DNA of 64,000 nt from Helianthus annuus. Taxonomy: Eukaryota > Streptophyta > Magnoliopsida > Asterales > Asteraceae. Below are positions 22,798 to 33,883 of this stretch, in pieces. Under the pieces are notes generated by a model that saw only the letters and a program-made list of their open reading frames with translations, ran no database searches and was not told the DNA's origin. The stretch is from positions 91,032,033 through 91,096,032 of the forward strand of contig NC_035433.2 in NCBI RefSeq assembly GCF_002127325.2, given 5' to 3'. The position numbers and the translations under genes are program-made. Position 1 is the first letter of the stretch, and each line of letters begins with the position of its first letter.

Positions 22798-24410
22798 GTG
22801 TGGATCATCTCGAGGGGTTCGGTGTTTCGTTCAACCTTTTTGAATGACGATTTTGTTTGTTTTGCTTCTACGCAAGTTTCACATTTATTAATTGAGTCGA
22901 TATCGAATGTTGGTATGCAATCAAGTTTGATTAAACGACGAATGGAATTATAATTTACGTGACCTAGTCTACCATGCCAAAGATTAGAAGACTCAATCAA
23001 ATAAGTAGAACTAGTAGCGTTTTCTTTCATTGCATTCACGACAATTACATTTAGTTTAAACATTCCATTGAGGGCATAGCCCTTACCAACATACACACCA
23101 TTTTTGGTCAACACGACCTTATCCGACTCAATCACCATTTTGAACCCAAACTTGTTCAACTGCCATCCCGACACAAGGTTCTTACGAATTTCGGGAACAT
23201 ACAACACATTGGACAAGGTGAGTTCCTTTCCCGAAGTCATCTTCAAAACCACGTTCCCCTCGCCTTTAATTTCGGCCGTTGCAGAGTTACCCATAAAGAC
23301 CTTTTCGCCATTTGTCACCTCCTTGAAGGTGTTGAAAAGGCTTTTGTTGGAACACACATGACGGGTAGCCCCCGTATCAACCCACCAATCCTTGTTATTT
23401 TGCCCGACCAAATTAACTTCAGTCACCAAAATCGAGAGATCCGTGACCATGGCAACCAGGTTGTCGACTTCATCAACCATGTTCACTTGTCGAGCATTTT
23501 CCTTCTTGGGAAGCTTGCATTCGCTGGCCTTGTGGCCTTGCTTTTGACAATTATAACAAGTTCCTTGGAACTTCTTTTTCCCAACACCTCCTTTCGGACC
23601 AAGGTTGGAGCGTTTCCCATGACCCTTCTTTCCACCCTTTCCACTGTCCTTGTTTTTTCCCTTCAAAGATTGGCCATGTTCAACAAGATTGGCCTTCACA
23701 GTTTCAGAGCCATCAGTCTTTTTTAAGGCCACTTTGTTATCTTCTTCAATCCGAAGACGAACAACAAGATCTTCAATGGTCATCTCCTTTCGCTTATGCT
23801 TGAGATAGTTCTTGAAATCAACCCAGCTTGGTGGCAGTTTTTCGATCATTGCAGCAACTTGGAATGTCTCGCTGAGCATCATTCCTTCCGCATGAATATC
23901 ATGAAGAATAACCTGCAACTCTTGGACTTGGCTCATGACAGTTTTAGAGTCAATCATTTTAAAGTGCAAGAACTTAGCCACCACGAATTTCTTAGTGCCT
24001 ACATCTTCTGTTTTGTATTTGCGATCCAAAGACTCTCACAATTCTTTGGCAGTCTTGGCTTTGCAATACACATTATACAATGTGTCCACCAAACCATTCA
24101 AGATAAAGTTGCGGCACAGGAAATCCGAATGATTCCAAGCATGCATCGCGCTCACAGTTTGAGCATCCATTTCCCCTTCCTCAACATGGGGTTTCGGTTC
24201 AGTCAAGAACCTTGCCAGATTCAGCGTGGTCAGATAAAAGAACATCTTTTGCTGCCACTGTTTGAAATTCACACCACTGAATTTCTCTGGTTTCTCAGCA
24301 TGCGACACTGCATTCGGCAGTGGTGTCACCAGACCAGTTGTTACAGCAATAGTGGAAGTCATGACAGTAGTCACGACTGTAGAAACAACAATCGTCACAG
24401 GGGTTTCCAT
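22794..24410 (-). pseudogene. gag: Copia gag, protease and integrase N-terminus
   Basis: From the ATG at 24408-24410 (METPVT). The gag UBN2-like part reads FSGVNFKQWQQKM. A CCHC knuckle [14 protein letters not shown] is followed by protease [12 protein letters not shown] and the pre-integrase zinc finger ([15 protein letters not shown] … [14 protein letters not shown]). A TGA at 24036-24038 replaces the Trp expected in [12 protein letters not shown]. The ORF ends at 22794, just past the zinc finger (EPLEMIHT), where the integrase core should begin. The deletion is about 1 kb or more, judged from normal copia length. Confidence 0.9.
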
Positions 24411-24456
24411 TCTGAAAAGAAACAGGAACAATCAGTAAATAAAATCTGTTTAAGTT

Positions 24457-24857
24457 TGTTAGATTACCTGTATAAAAGAATTGAACAGAAAGTAATCATG
24501 ACCAAAACTGTTAGAATTTAAAACCGAAATAATTATCATTCATTTATTTCAATTTCAAAAATTAAAACGGTGGTCATGACAGCAGTCACTCAGGGTGCTC
24601 CACGCGGACCCGGGTTTTCGGAACTGCATTCGTGTCCGCAGGACGTGCGGGCACACGCGAGTTCAATTGATTCCGGTCCCATTTTTTGCACCCCCCTGCG
24701 CGCGCGGGGGTAGGAGTTGTGGTAAAACATGACAAATAGATATATTAGAGAGGTAAACCTTTTACCTTATAAACAATCTATTCTTTTGTTCCCAAACCGA
24801 TGTGGGACAAGGAGTTTCACCAAATTGAGACTTCATTCACACACCCAATTTCCAACA
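24457..24857 (-). repeat. 5' LTR of the copia element, shortened
   Basis: 401 bp against 702 bp in the partner. The missing ~300 bp lies between two TAAT tetramers (after CAGAAAG and before CATGACC), as expected of a deletion between short direct repeats. Confidence 0.9.
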
Positions 24858-25680
24858 TGTTCATTGTTTCTAAAAACATTCCTTATAATACAATCTTAAT
24901 ACGTTGAAAATGGATTTTGGAGAGAGAGTACAAGTACGCCCTAAGAGTCTTATAATTTGATTTTAAAGAATGGATTTATTGACGTAATATGTTATCAATT
25001 AACATTGACAAAACTTTTACGTTTAAAACATTTCAGGTCGATTACATTATATGAATTATTGATCAAGTTCCTAGCTTCGATGATGAAGTTACCTTTGATT
25101 CGTTATGTGTCTTTCCATTCATGTAAATGTTATAATACCAACAATCGTACCACACTCGTAAACCAATATCTAGTACAAGGTTAACATGTGACTTTTAGTC
25201 CTAAACCAGTATCTAGTACAAGGTTAACATGTGACTTTTATTAAGTGTGTTTTGGCTCGTTGTCTTTTGAATTGAAAACATTGAGACCATTTTTGAAAAT
25301 ATAGTTTTATATGATAAAAATAGTTTTGTGTTGGGTTTTTAGAATGTTGGTGTTACATTAGCATTCATATGGATCACTATACTTTATTGAAAAACTTGAA
25401 ATCACAGTTAACAAGCCTATATTCAAAGCTTATTATGGATACATAACTATAGTAACAGAATAAAATTGTAATTGAGTTCGTGAATTTTGATATAAAATTG
25501 TAGAATTAATAACACGAAAAGTTTATGTGATATGCACATTATACATTTTGGTCCCTATATTTTATTTATTGAACTCTAAGTCTCTAATGGTGCGCAAGTG
25601 ATGTTAGGTTTATACATTCCAACTTGAAATAAATTCAGTGAACAACCAGGAAGACTATAAAATAAATGAATCTACACACT
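24858..25680. repeat. Duplicated flank, copy 1, right part
   Basis: Begins with the TGTTC target duplication and matches 45456-46277. No gene; small ORFs here recur in the copy but show no domain. It ends at CTACACACT beside the Tat LTR. Confidence 0.93.
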
Positions 25681-26302
25681 TGATGCAACAAATAATAGAC
25701 CAAGGATAGTAGCTGGGCTGGTTAGGCAAAAGGGTTGAAGGGTTCAACTTTGCCTAACGCAGGTCGTGGGGTCCCCCCCACGTTTGCAAGACGTGGAAGG
25801 AGGCTCACTAGTTTGTTCTTGTTGTTTGCTATGAATCCTCCTCTGAAATGTGTTCAGATTCGGGTGAAGGAGCAAACAGAATGTGTGTGTTGGAAGTGAT
25901 AGGAAGTATCTTGCAAGAAGCAAGTACTGATGATGTATGGCCAGAGATTTCGAGAAATCAAGGCTGGCCTGGAATGTCCTAGGAAGTAAGTGAAGTGTCA
26001 AATATATAGGAGAAGGCATCTTCCAAAGAGGAATGTATTTGACTAGTGACCCTGCTTGCAGTGAGGGGCTTACCCTTTCGGGGGTTAAAGCCTTTTGACC
26101 CCTGGATAATAGAGTGTGCTCTGTTGACCTGCATTGCTTTTGCGGCTGGTGGGTTGGTGAAGTGATTCGGGGATGTGACTATTTATTGTTCTCACACTGC
26201 TTTACTTCACCTCCTCGACTTTTCAACCTTCGAACCCTTTAACCCTTTGAGCACTCATGTATTTTAGTCATTTTATTTTGTCTTGGGCTACCCCCGTCAT
26301 CA
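25681..26302 (-). repeat. Left (3') LTR of the Tat element
   Basis: 622 bp, TGATGCAAC … CCGTCATCA, with TGATG/CATCA terminal inverts. It is followed by GCCCCCCAAGTCAGAGG, whose complement is a polypurine tract (26303-26320). Confidence 0.92.
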
Positions 26303-26640
26303 GCCCCCCAAGTCAGAGGTTTTTGGGGAATGGGCTCAAAGACGTCTGACTTTTATACTGTATTTTACTGTCCAAAGGCTTTGGAGGTTCGAAGGTTTGA
26401 AGGTTGGAAACGGTTGGTGTTTTTGAATTTCAAAATTTTGACAAGGCGGTTGACAAGACCTGTGGCAGTTTGTCAGGCGGCGGTTATTAGTTCTGCGTTT
26501 TAATAATTATCCTTTATCTCATTTGTTTGCATATTTTTTATTAGAAGACATTACTTGCTCATTTTTCTCTCAAGTTTTCCCCCCTTTTTCATATAAGGTC
26601 AGTTTCGCTTTGCTTATTTTCTTGTTAATTTGTTCATATC
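26303..26640 (+). other. Polypurine tract and upstream region of the extra ORF
   Basis: The first ~18 bases are the polypurine tract for the minus-strand gag-pol. The rest, including CATATAAGG at about 26590, is the likely promoter and leader of the plus-strand ORF. Confidence 0.5.
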
Positions 26641-28859
26641 ATGGGTGCTCGTAAGGATATGGCAAAATCCTTTTCTCGATTGACTCAAGAGGAAGTCGAT
26701 TTGTTTTGTATGGAATGGGGTATAGGGACGAAGTATGGACCGGTTGCACCGACCTATGATAAATCTATCAATGAATGTCCTCCTGGCATGATTGCCTTAT
26801 ATTGTCGTCATTTTGAGTTCTCCAATCTTCGTTACCCTTTTTCCAACTTTGTATTGAATATTTTGGAGTATTACCGAGTGTCTTTTGGTCAGATTCACCC
26901 CCTTGGTATGGCTAGGGTTTTACATTTTGAAATTTTGTGTCGGGCCACCGGGTATGACCCATCTCTGTTGTCTTTCCGTCGCTTCTTCCGGCTTGCTAAG
27001 AATGGTGATTGGTTCACCTTTGAGACCAGTCAAGTTGATACTTGTTTAATTTCGTCCATGGTTTCTACACTTGGGGTCTGGAAGGACCGGTTTTTCTGGG
27101 TGTCGGAGGAGATTGTTCATTTCAAACTTGTTTGGAGATGCCCAGATGCCGTTCTGAACGAACCGGAGCCTTCTGCTTCTGACATAAACACTCGTTTTTT
27201 AGAAACTCTTAGGGAGTGCCCTTCGAGGCTTCGTCCCTTCCCTGAGCATTTGTTGGTGTTGTTGGGTATAAGTAAACTGTGGGAAAAGGCCAACCGGGAT
27301 CCGGTGCTTATTAGAGATGGGAAGGGTATGTATTTATTCTTTTCTTGCTCTTTTTGCTCCTTTTTTCTTTGTTTGCTTATGTGCTTTTTATTTGTGTTGC
27401 AGTTATGTCTGCTCTTGATTTCATTAAAAGCGATGATACCTCTTATGTTGCCTTTGATGATGTTGCTGCTACTCCCGGCGAGAATGTGGTTGTTAAGGGT
27501 TCTGATTATAGGTTTGAGGGTTCCGGGTATGTGAATGTTCCGAACGTCAAAGGCGTTACCAAGGCAACTGCTTCCAAAGGTTCCACTCGTCGTTCCCAAC
27601 GCCATCTGAAAGGTGTTGATCAGCCTTCTGGTTCGGAGCCTATCGATGTTAGTGATGATATTGAGGTATCAACGGATCAAGCTATGGATGTTGGCAAGGG
27701 TAAGGAGAAGGAGTTGATTGTTTCAAGCAAGAAGAAGAAATTGATTAAGAAAGGTACCACTCCTGCTATTCAAGGTTCGTCGGTCAAAAGCGTTGAGAGC
27801 TTCGAAGGTTCAGAGGATCAAGACATTTATGTGCCTAACTGGGGGGTTAAGGTTGGTGATAATTTTAAAGATCCAGCTGTTTGTGCTGAAGCTCTGGCTC
27901 ATTTTGCTCCTCCCGGCGTTCGAAGCGCCATATCTGAGATGGAAGCTGATCATCTTATTTCTAGGATGATGCTCAGTTCTTGCAACCTTTCTGCCTTTTT
28001 GGCTGAAGGTGTCACTCGTTTTGCTAAAGGGATGCAGGAATATGAAGAAGCTTCCAAGAAAAAGGATAAGATGAAAGCTTCAATTGCCGCGATGAAGAAG
28101 GAGATAGCTGGTTTTGCTGAGAAGGAAGAAGCATGGTCGAAGAAGGTTGATGATTTGTCTAAGCAGCATGATATTGAAATGAGTGATTTTAAGAAGATCT
28201 TTGGGGCCGACCGGGAGAAGCTGAAGGCAAATAGGGAAGCTTTGTTTGTTCAACAAAGGGCTTTTGATGCGGAGAAGGAAGGTTTGAAAGCTGCAGTTGC
28301 TCGAACCACCAGTGATAATCAATGGTTGATTGAGCAAGGCTTTCAACAGGTTGTTACCTACCTTCTCCACTACAAGGAGTTTAATTCCGCACTTGGCGAA
28401 GTTTACACAAAATTACTTAACTTGGGGAAACATCAGGGCCTCAATGCCGGGTACAAGCTTCATGAGTCTGGACATCATTTGGAGAAGTCTCCTTTATTTC
28501 GTCCTGAGGCTTCCGATGTTTTCAAGGGCTCCGTTGAACAGATGGAGAGGCTGACCTATCCTTATATCCATCAAGTTTCTGTTTGTTTTGGTAAGTCTCT
28601 TATTGTTTTGCAGGATTTGAAACCCGAAGGCCTTAATGAAAAAGTATGCTCTGAAGTCTTGGGTTCTGTTTCGAGGAAGAGGTCCTATTCTGGGGATAGT
28701 GATGACACCCCTTCAGACGGACCAGATGCTTCGAAGGATGCAAGCTTGGAGGCTTCAGCAGTAGGTGGTGATGGTGGTGCAAAAGCGAAGAAGCTGAAGA
28801 AAGCAAAGAAGGCTAAAGGCGAAGGTTCCGGGGTCTCCAAGCCTTCTGCCGATGCTTAA
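26641..28859 (+). CDS. Extra ORF of the Tat element, Transposase_28 family plus coiled coil
   Basis: Plus strand, opposite to gag-pol. Best model: exon 1 26641-27325 and exon 2 27403-28859, with a 77-bp GT-AG intron (GTATGT … TTGCAG) that restores frame, about 714 residues. The N-terminal ~220 residues match the domain of the ORF at 13110-13809 (FEFSNLRYPFSNFVLNILEY, PLGMARVLHFEILCRATGYDP), the 'putative gypsy type' Transposase_28 family. The middle is Ser/Lys-rich, followed by a coiled coil (KKKDKMKASIAAMKKEIAGF). The C-terminus has a basic run (AKKLKKAKKAK) that could be a nuclear signal. It is intact although gag-pol is ruined. Biochemical function is unknown, and the family name does not prove transposase activity. 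Confidence 0.8.
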
Positions 28860-29816
28860 TGGAAATTCGTAGCTTTCTTAGCACTTAAAAACAATTTATG
28901 GTTTGTGATGTTAATCTTAAACAATATTAGGTTTTTAGGAACCCTTAAGGTTCCTGTTGGTTGTGTTAGGCCTGTGTGGCCATTTGAACAATATCTTAAC
29001 TTTCAAGCCACTAGGGCTTGTTTTAACTTATATTTGAATGATTGAAAGTCTTTCGGGGCTTTCTTGGTTATGGTATTATGCTTAGCTATTTTCTGCATTG
29101 TGCCTATTTTTCAAGGCAGTTTGGTTGGTTTTAAGCCTTTAAGCTTTGAAGCTTTTTGGCTATCTACAGGTAGGCTGAAACCATTGAGGTTTCGAGTTGT
29201 CACTTAGAAGGCTTGAAGCTTTGAAGGCTTTCTGGCTTTGTGGCTTATGCTTGGTTTGATAGCTTTATTTGAGTTGTCGCATTGTTCCTTAAGCTATTTC
29301 TGCTTTTCTTCTTTGCTTTGTCTTTGTCGAGTTTGTGTTGTCTTTATGTTTTTTATACCTTAAAGGGTTCAGTGCTGCAGACACTTAGCCTTGGTATTTT
29401 TAACAAGAAGACATAGCACATATCCTATTTGTTTTCTTATTTTTGTTTGATTTCGTAAGCCTGTTTGTTGATTATTTTTCTAAGGCTTAAGGAACATTTG
29501 GTGTAGGCTGTTCAAACCTGTCTATGAGACTTCTTTGCTATTGATAATAAGTCTCATGGAGTTGTATTGATCTAGGAACTCACCCCTTATATAGGTCCAT
29601 TCAACCCTTGAACCTATTGAGCGATATGGCCTGGGAGCTCAACCCCTTACACGGCCCTTGCCATGGAGTTTCTTGCTAGGTTCTCAACCTGTTTTTAGGA
29701 TAGAAAGACAAATTTGATAAAACAACTTCATTCATTCAAGAGACATTTTTACAAAAGGTTTTCATAGTTCAACTCTTGAAATGCAACATTGCAAAATACA
29801 AATCAGTCTTTCCCGT
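28860..29816. other. Spacer between the two opposed transcription units of the Tat element
   Basis: Probable overlapping 3' ends of the extra ORF (+) and pol (-). It is rich in GCTT/AAGC phrases (for example CTTTGAAGCTTT-type repeats at about 29140-29230). No ORF was seen. Confidence 0.55.
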
Positions 29817-30652
29817 TTAGACATGAAACCTTTTCAAGGTTTTTCCATTCCAGTTCCTTGGAAGCCTTTTACCTTCTGGGTCTGCTAGCTTGTAGGATCC
29901 ACCCTTATGTGCTTCAAGGATGTGTACGGACCCTCCCATTTTGGGCCAAGCTTTCCCTGATTTTCTTTCTTGCTAGCTTCATTGTTTCTAAGGACCAGGT
30001 CTCCTGGCTTGAAACGTTCATTTTTGACTCTCTTGTTGTAATATGCTTCCATTCGTTGTTTGTACTTGGCTTCCTGAATTGCAGCTTGATCTCGTGCTTC
30101 TTCTAGGAGTTGTAAGTTCAACATGGTCTCTTTTTGGTTTGTTTCGGGATCCATGTTGACAACTCGTTGTGTTACAACTCCTACCTCGGCTGGGATCACA
30201 GCCTCTGATCCAAATACCAAGCTATAGGGTGTTCTCTTATGGCTTGTTTTTTCGGTTGTTCTTATGGCCCATAGAACACAAGGCAATTCGTCGAGCCAGT
30301 TGCTTTCGTACCTTCCCAATCTTGTTTTGATACCTTCCACTATGCTTCGATTTGTCCTTTCGACCTGACCATTTGATTGCGGGTAAGCCACTGAGCTGAA
30401 GACCTGATTGATCATGTACTCTTTACACCAAATGCTGAAAGGCTTCTCAGCAAATTGCTTCCCATTATCATTGACGAGTACCCCTGGCAATCCATAACGG
30501 CAAATAATGTTCTCCCAAACAATGTCGATGACCTGTTTGCCTGTAATCTTTGCAAGTGGTTTAACCTCGGGCCACTTTGTAAAATAATCTATTGCCACCA
30601 GCAAGAATTTTACTCCTCCTTTGCTTGGGGGAAATGGACCAACAATGTCCAT
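29817..30652 (-). pseudogene. Tat integrase catalytic core and C-terminus
   Basis: Encodes the DDE core: MDIVGPFP, VAIDYFTKWPE, VNDNGKQF and SNGQVERTNRSIVEG hold the two Asp and the Glu. This is followed by a basic C-terminal segment and GKLGPKWEGPY. A frameshift at about 29910 moves the last ~30 residues to another frame, which ends in a TAA at 29817 (RFHV). Integrase inserts the cDNA into the chromosome. Upstream it is out of frame with the zinc-finger piece. Confidence 0.88.
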
Positions 30653-30681
30653 TCCCCATTTATGGAATGGCCATGCTGAGG

Positions 30682-30909
30682 TTATTGCGACAAGTCATGC
30701 TTGGGAGTTTTTGGGATCGGTGCATGGATCTGGCAAGCGTCACATTTTCTTAATTGCTCAGCGGTTTCACAATGCATTGAGGGCCAGAAATACCCAAGGT
30801 TCATGAGTTTTGCAACCACCGACCTAGCTCCAAAATGGGCTCCGCATATGCCTTCGTGAATCTCTTTGATCAAATACTGACTTTGCTCAGGACCAACACA
30901 TCTTAGCAA
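30682..30909 (-). pseudogene. Tat integrase zinc finger
   Basis: HHCC zinc-binding part: IHEGICGAHFGARS supplies the two His and CDACQIHAP the Cys pair. It ends at a TAA at 30682, one base out of frame with the catalytic core. A single G appears lost after HDL. Confidence 0.85.
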
Positions 30910-30967
30910 GGGGGCAAGGTAACCCTTTTTGTAAAGGGTTTCTCCTTGTAGTACGTATTGCCTTGCC

Positions 30968-31612
30968 TTAATTTTTAACCCTTTCAGCTTCTACTTGATC
31001 ATTGGGTAGTTCACTATTTTTAAGGAACTTCTTGATTGGAGTCATCCAATTTGGGTCTTCGTCAATGACTACACCTTGAACTTCCAACTCATCAATTGAT
31101 GGAGCTTTAAACACTTCTACTAACACCTTCTTTGTTAGGTGAGCAAAAGTAAGAGATGCAAGCTTGCTTAAGGCATCTGCCTTCTTGTTTTGGGACCTTG
31201 GAATCTGTTTGATTGTACACATTTGGAAGGTGTTCATCAATTCTTTGGATTTTTCTTTGTATCTTCTCATGTTGGGCTCTTTGGCAACATAGCTATCGTT
31301 TACTTGGCTTGAGACTAGTAATGAATCGGTGAACACTTCAAGCTTCTGGACCTTCATCTCTTTGGCCAGCCTTAAACCGGCGATCAGTGCCTCGTATTCA
31401 GCCTCGTTATTGGTGGTCTGAAAGTCAAAACGGAGAGCATATGTGAATTCCAACCCTTCTGGGTTGATCAAAATGAGTCCAGCCCCTGATCCTTCAACGC
31501 TTGAAGCCCCGTCAGTAAAAAGCTTCCAGGCTTCAAGGTCAGAGGGTTCAGAGGTTGCAGTGTTTACTTCAGTGATGGTTTGCTTAGGGACTTCTATAAT
31601 GAAATCAGCCAA
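30968..31612 (-). pseudogene. Second (plant/archaeal-type) RNase H of the Tat element
   Basis: A type I RNase H with its four acidic positions visible: LFTDGASS, NNEAEYEALIAGL, VFTDSLLV and NKKADALSKLA. It follows the ordinary RNase H and precedes integrase, the order reported for Tat-lineage elements that captured an additional RNase H. It is open over 214 codons. The upstream frame is shifted at about 31690. Confidence 0.88.
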
Positions 31613-31683
31613 GACTTGGGCCTTGATGGCCTTTCTAGGGACATAGATGATGTTATATTCACCTAGTTCTGTGGCCCATTTGG

Positions 31684-31896
31684 CTAATCGTCTGAGTTTT
31701 CTGGTTTTTCAAGCACACTCCTGATAGGTTGGTCTGTTACCACTTGTATAGGGTGTGCTTGGAAATACCTTCGAAGCCTTCTAGCTGTTTGGACTAGGGC
31801 TAGGGCAAGTTTTTCTAGAGGAGGATATTTGGTTTCAGCCAATTTTAGAGTTTTGCTGAAGAAATAAACGGGTACCTGGATTTTTTTCTCGTTCAA
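31684..31896 (-). pseudogene. First RNase H fragment of the Tat element
   Basis: Retroelement RNase H segment (PVYFFSKTLKLAETKYPPLE, QVVTDQPI) in a frame different from the RT upstream and the second RNase H downstream. Frameshifts at about 31895 and 31690 bound it. Confidence 0.82.
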
Positions 31897-31918
31897 TGGT
31901 GAGGATCGCGCTTATTGC

Positions 31919-32893
31919 TTATTCGGCAACTGAAAGGTAGACTGAAATTAACTCGCCTGTTTCTGGGGCTGCCATGTCAGGTAGGGAAACTAGGTGCTGC
32001 TTCATTTGGTTAAAGGCTTCATCCGCCTCTTCAGTCCATTTGAAGTCCTTCTTATCAGTGAAACCTTTGAGCGTTTTGAAAAAGGGGAGAGACCTTTCCG
32101 CTAACTTTGAGGTAAAACGCTTCAAGGCAGCAAGCTTCCCATTCAAGCTTTCAACCTCCTTCTTGGTCTTTGGTGGTTTGGCTTCAAGAACAGCTTTCAC
32201 CTTGTTTGGGTTGGCCTTGATGCTTTGTTTCCCAACAATATGACCTAAGAACTTGCCTTCCTCAAACCCAAATGAACATTTTTCAGGGTTGAGCTTCATG
32301 TTAACATTTCTTAGGTTCTTGAAAGTTTCTTGAATGTCATCGAGCATTTGATATTCTGTCTTGCTTTTGATCACCAAGTCATCAACATATGCTTCCATGT
32401 TTTTACCAATTTGGCTTGCAAAGGCTTTGTCCACTAGACGTTGGTAGGTTGCTCCGGCGTTTTTGAGGCCAAAAGGCATCTTTCCCTTACCGGTGTGAAA
32501 TGCTGTCTTTTCCTCATCTTCTTCTTTCATGAGTATTTGATGATACCCTTTGTAAGCATCTAGAAAGCATTTGAAAGGATAGCCGGTGAGGGAGTCAACC
32601 TTGAGATCAATTTCCGGTAATGGATAGCAATCCTTGGGACAAGCTTTGTTGAGATCCTTGAAATCTATGCACATCCTCCAAGAGTTGTCTGGCTTCTTGA
32701 CCATAACTGGGTTTGCAACCCATGATTGGTACTTGACCTCTCGGAGAATGCCTGCTGACACAAGCTTCTCAACTTCCTGGCATGCAGCCAAACTTCTTTC
32801 TGGTGCCAAACTTCTTTTCTTTTGAACAACGGGCTTGACATCCGGTGGTATTCTTAATTCGTGCTCAGCAATGCTCCGAGGGATCCCTGTCAT
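31919..32893 (-). pseudogene. Tat reverse transcriptase
   Basis: Contains WRMCIDFKDLNKACPKD, the catalytic EAYVDDLVIKS, and the thumb region FLGHIVGKQSIKANPNK. Between TAFHTGKGK and MPFGLKNAGATY about six residues usual in this family (the YCYxK stretch) are missing without a frame change. It ends at a TAA (31919). Another TAA at 32963 separates it from the protease region in the same frame. Confidence 0.88.
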
Positions 32894-32962
32894 ATCTTCC
32901 GGACACCAAGCGAAGACATCGCTATAGTGTGTTAGTAACTTTTCAAGATATGAGAGGGTTTC

Positions 32963-33844
32963 TTATGAAAGGCTTGGATTGACCCTTATTCTCTGTTCAG
33001 GATACTTAGGATTTATGATTAGCCTTTGCTTGTCTTCTTCGCTTTTGGAACCCTCACCTTCAACCATGTAGGCTTCCTGAGAAGGTTGAAGGGTTGCTAT
33101 TCCCCTTTCGGTGGAAAATTTGATAGTGCCATGGCCGACGGACACAGCCATCTAAAATGCACACTGTCCTGGCCTCCCAATGATCACGTCATAGTTTGAG
33201 GGAATATTGATAACCACAAAGGTAAGCGGTTGAGTTCTTTCTTTTTGAACTTCGCTGAAATGAACATTAAGTGTTAGTTGCCCTAAAGGTTTAAGGGGTA
33301 TATCGGTAATACCTTTTATGGAGGTTCCAGAGGGTTGAAGCCTTGAACGTTCTTCATCGCTCAAGCGATTGAAGAATTTCTCGAACATGATTTCAGTAGC
33401 TGCCCCAGTGTCTATGTATGCCCTACTTGTTTGTAATGTTCCCACAGTTGGTTCTACTACGAGAGGATTTGAAAGATGGTCTTTCTCTGTTGGGGGAAAA
33501 CAAACACACTGAAGCTCCCAAGCTTCCAACCGTTGCCTCTTGTATGGAACCCTTCCATCAAAGTCTACCATATTGACTTCCTTGCCTTTACCTTCAGCCA
33601 TTTTGTCCCTTACTCCTTTTACCAAATGAGCAAGCTCCCCAGACTTAACAGCTTCTTCAATCCTTTTCTTAAGTTGGAAGCAATCATTGGTGTGGTGACC
33701 CTTTTCTTCAAGGAATTCACAATATTGTGTGGAGTTCTCGTTTTTTCTGCTTTTGGGGAGAGGCCTAGGAGCCCGAAAGTTTTGCTTGACTTCTTCTGTT
33801 GCTAGGATTTCTTGAGGAGTCTTGGTGAGAGGTGTGAAACTCAT
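32963..33844 (-). pseudogene. Tat gag C-terminus and aspartic protease
   Basis: Zinc-binding motif CEFLEEKGHHTNDC (about residue 42 of the downstream part), then protease RAYIDTGAATEIMF with an intact DTG, then YDVIIGRP. In-frame stops occur at 33152 (TAG after GQCAF) and 32963 (TAA after NPSLS), and one TGA at 33884 cuts it from gag. All four gag-RT pieces lie in one frame, so these are point nonsense changes rather than shifts. Confidence 0.85.
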
Positions 33845-33883
33845 GCCTTTTTCCCTGCTGGAAGGGTTACGACCTTCAGACCT

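Larger units (their letters stand above)
19802..24857 (-). mobile_element. Ty1/copia element, internally deleted
   Basis: Minus-strand LTR retrotransposon with TSD TGTTC (19797-19801 and 24858-24862). The corresponding unoccupied sequence is present in the duplicated flank near 45456. Order is gag, protease, integrase N-terminus, then RT and RNase H, so integrase precedes RT as in copia. The integrase catalytic core is deleted, gag has a nonsense codon and RT a frameshift. The 5' LTR is shortened by about 300 bp. No convincing primer binding site was seen next to it. It cannot move by itself. Confidence 0.93.

Noticed and set aside
24957..25184. 75-codon ORF repeated at 45553-45780
   Set aside because: Conserved only because the flank was duplicated recently. 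No domain and an AT-rich composition.
27117..27605. 162-codon ORF opposite the extra ORF
   Set aside because: Shadow frame of the better-supported plus-strand coding region, crossing its intron.
28591..28613. A 23-bp GTAAGT…TTGCAG 'mini-intron' in the extra ORF
   Set aside because: Removing it breaks the frame, whereas reading through keeps a plausible protein. Chance match.
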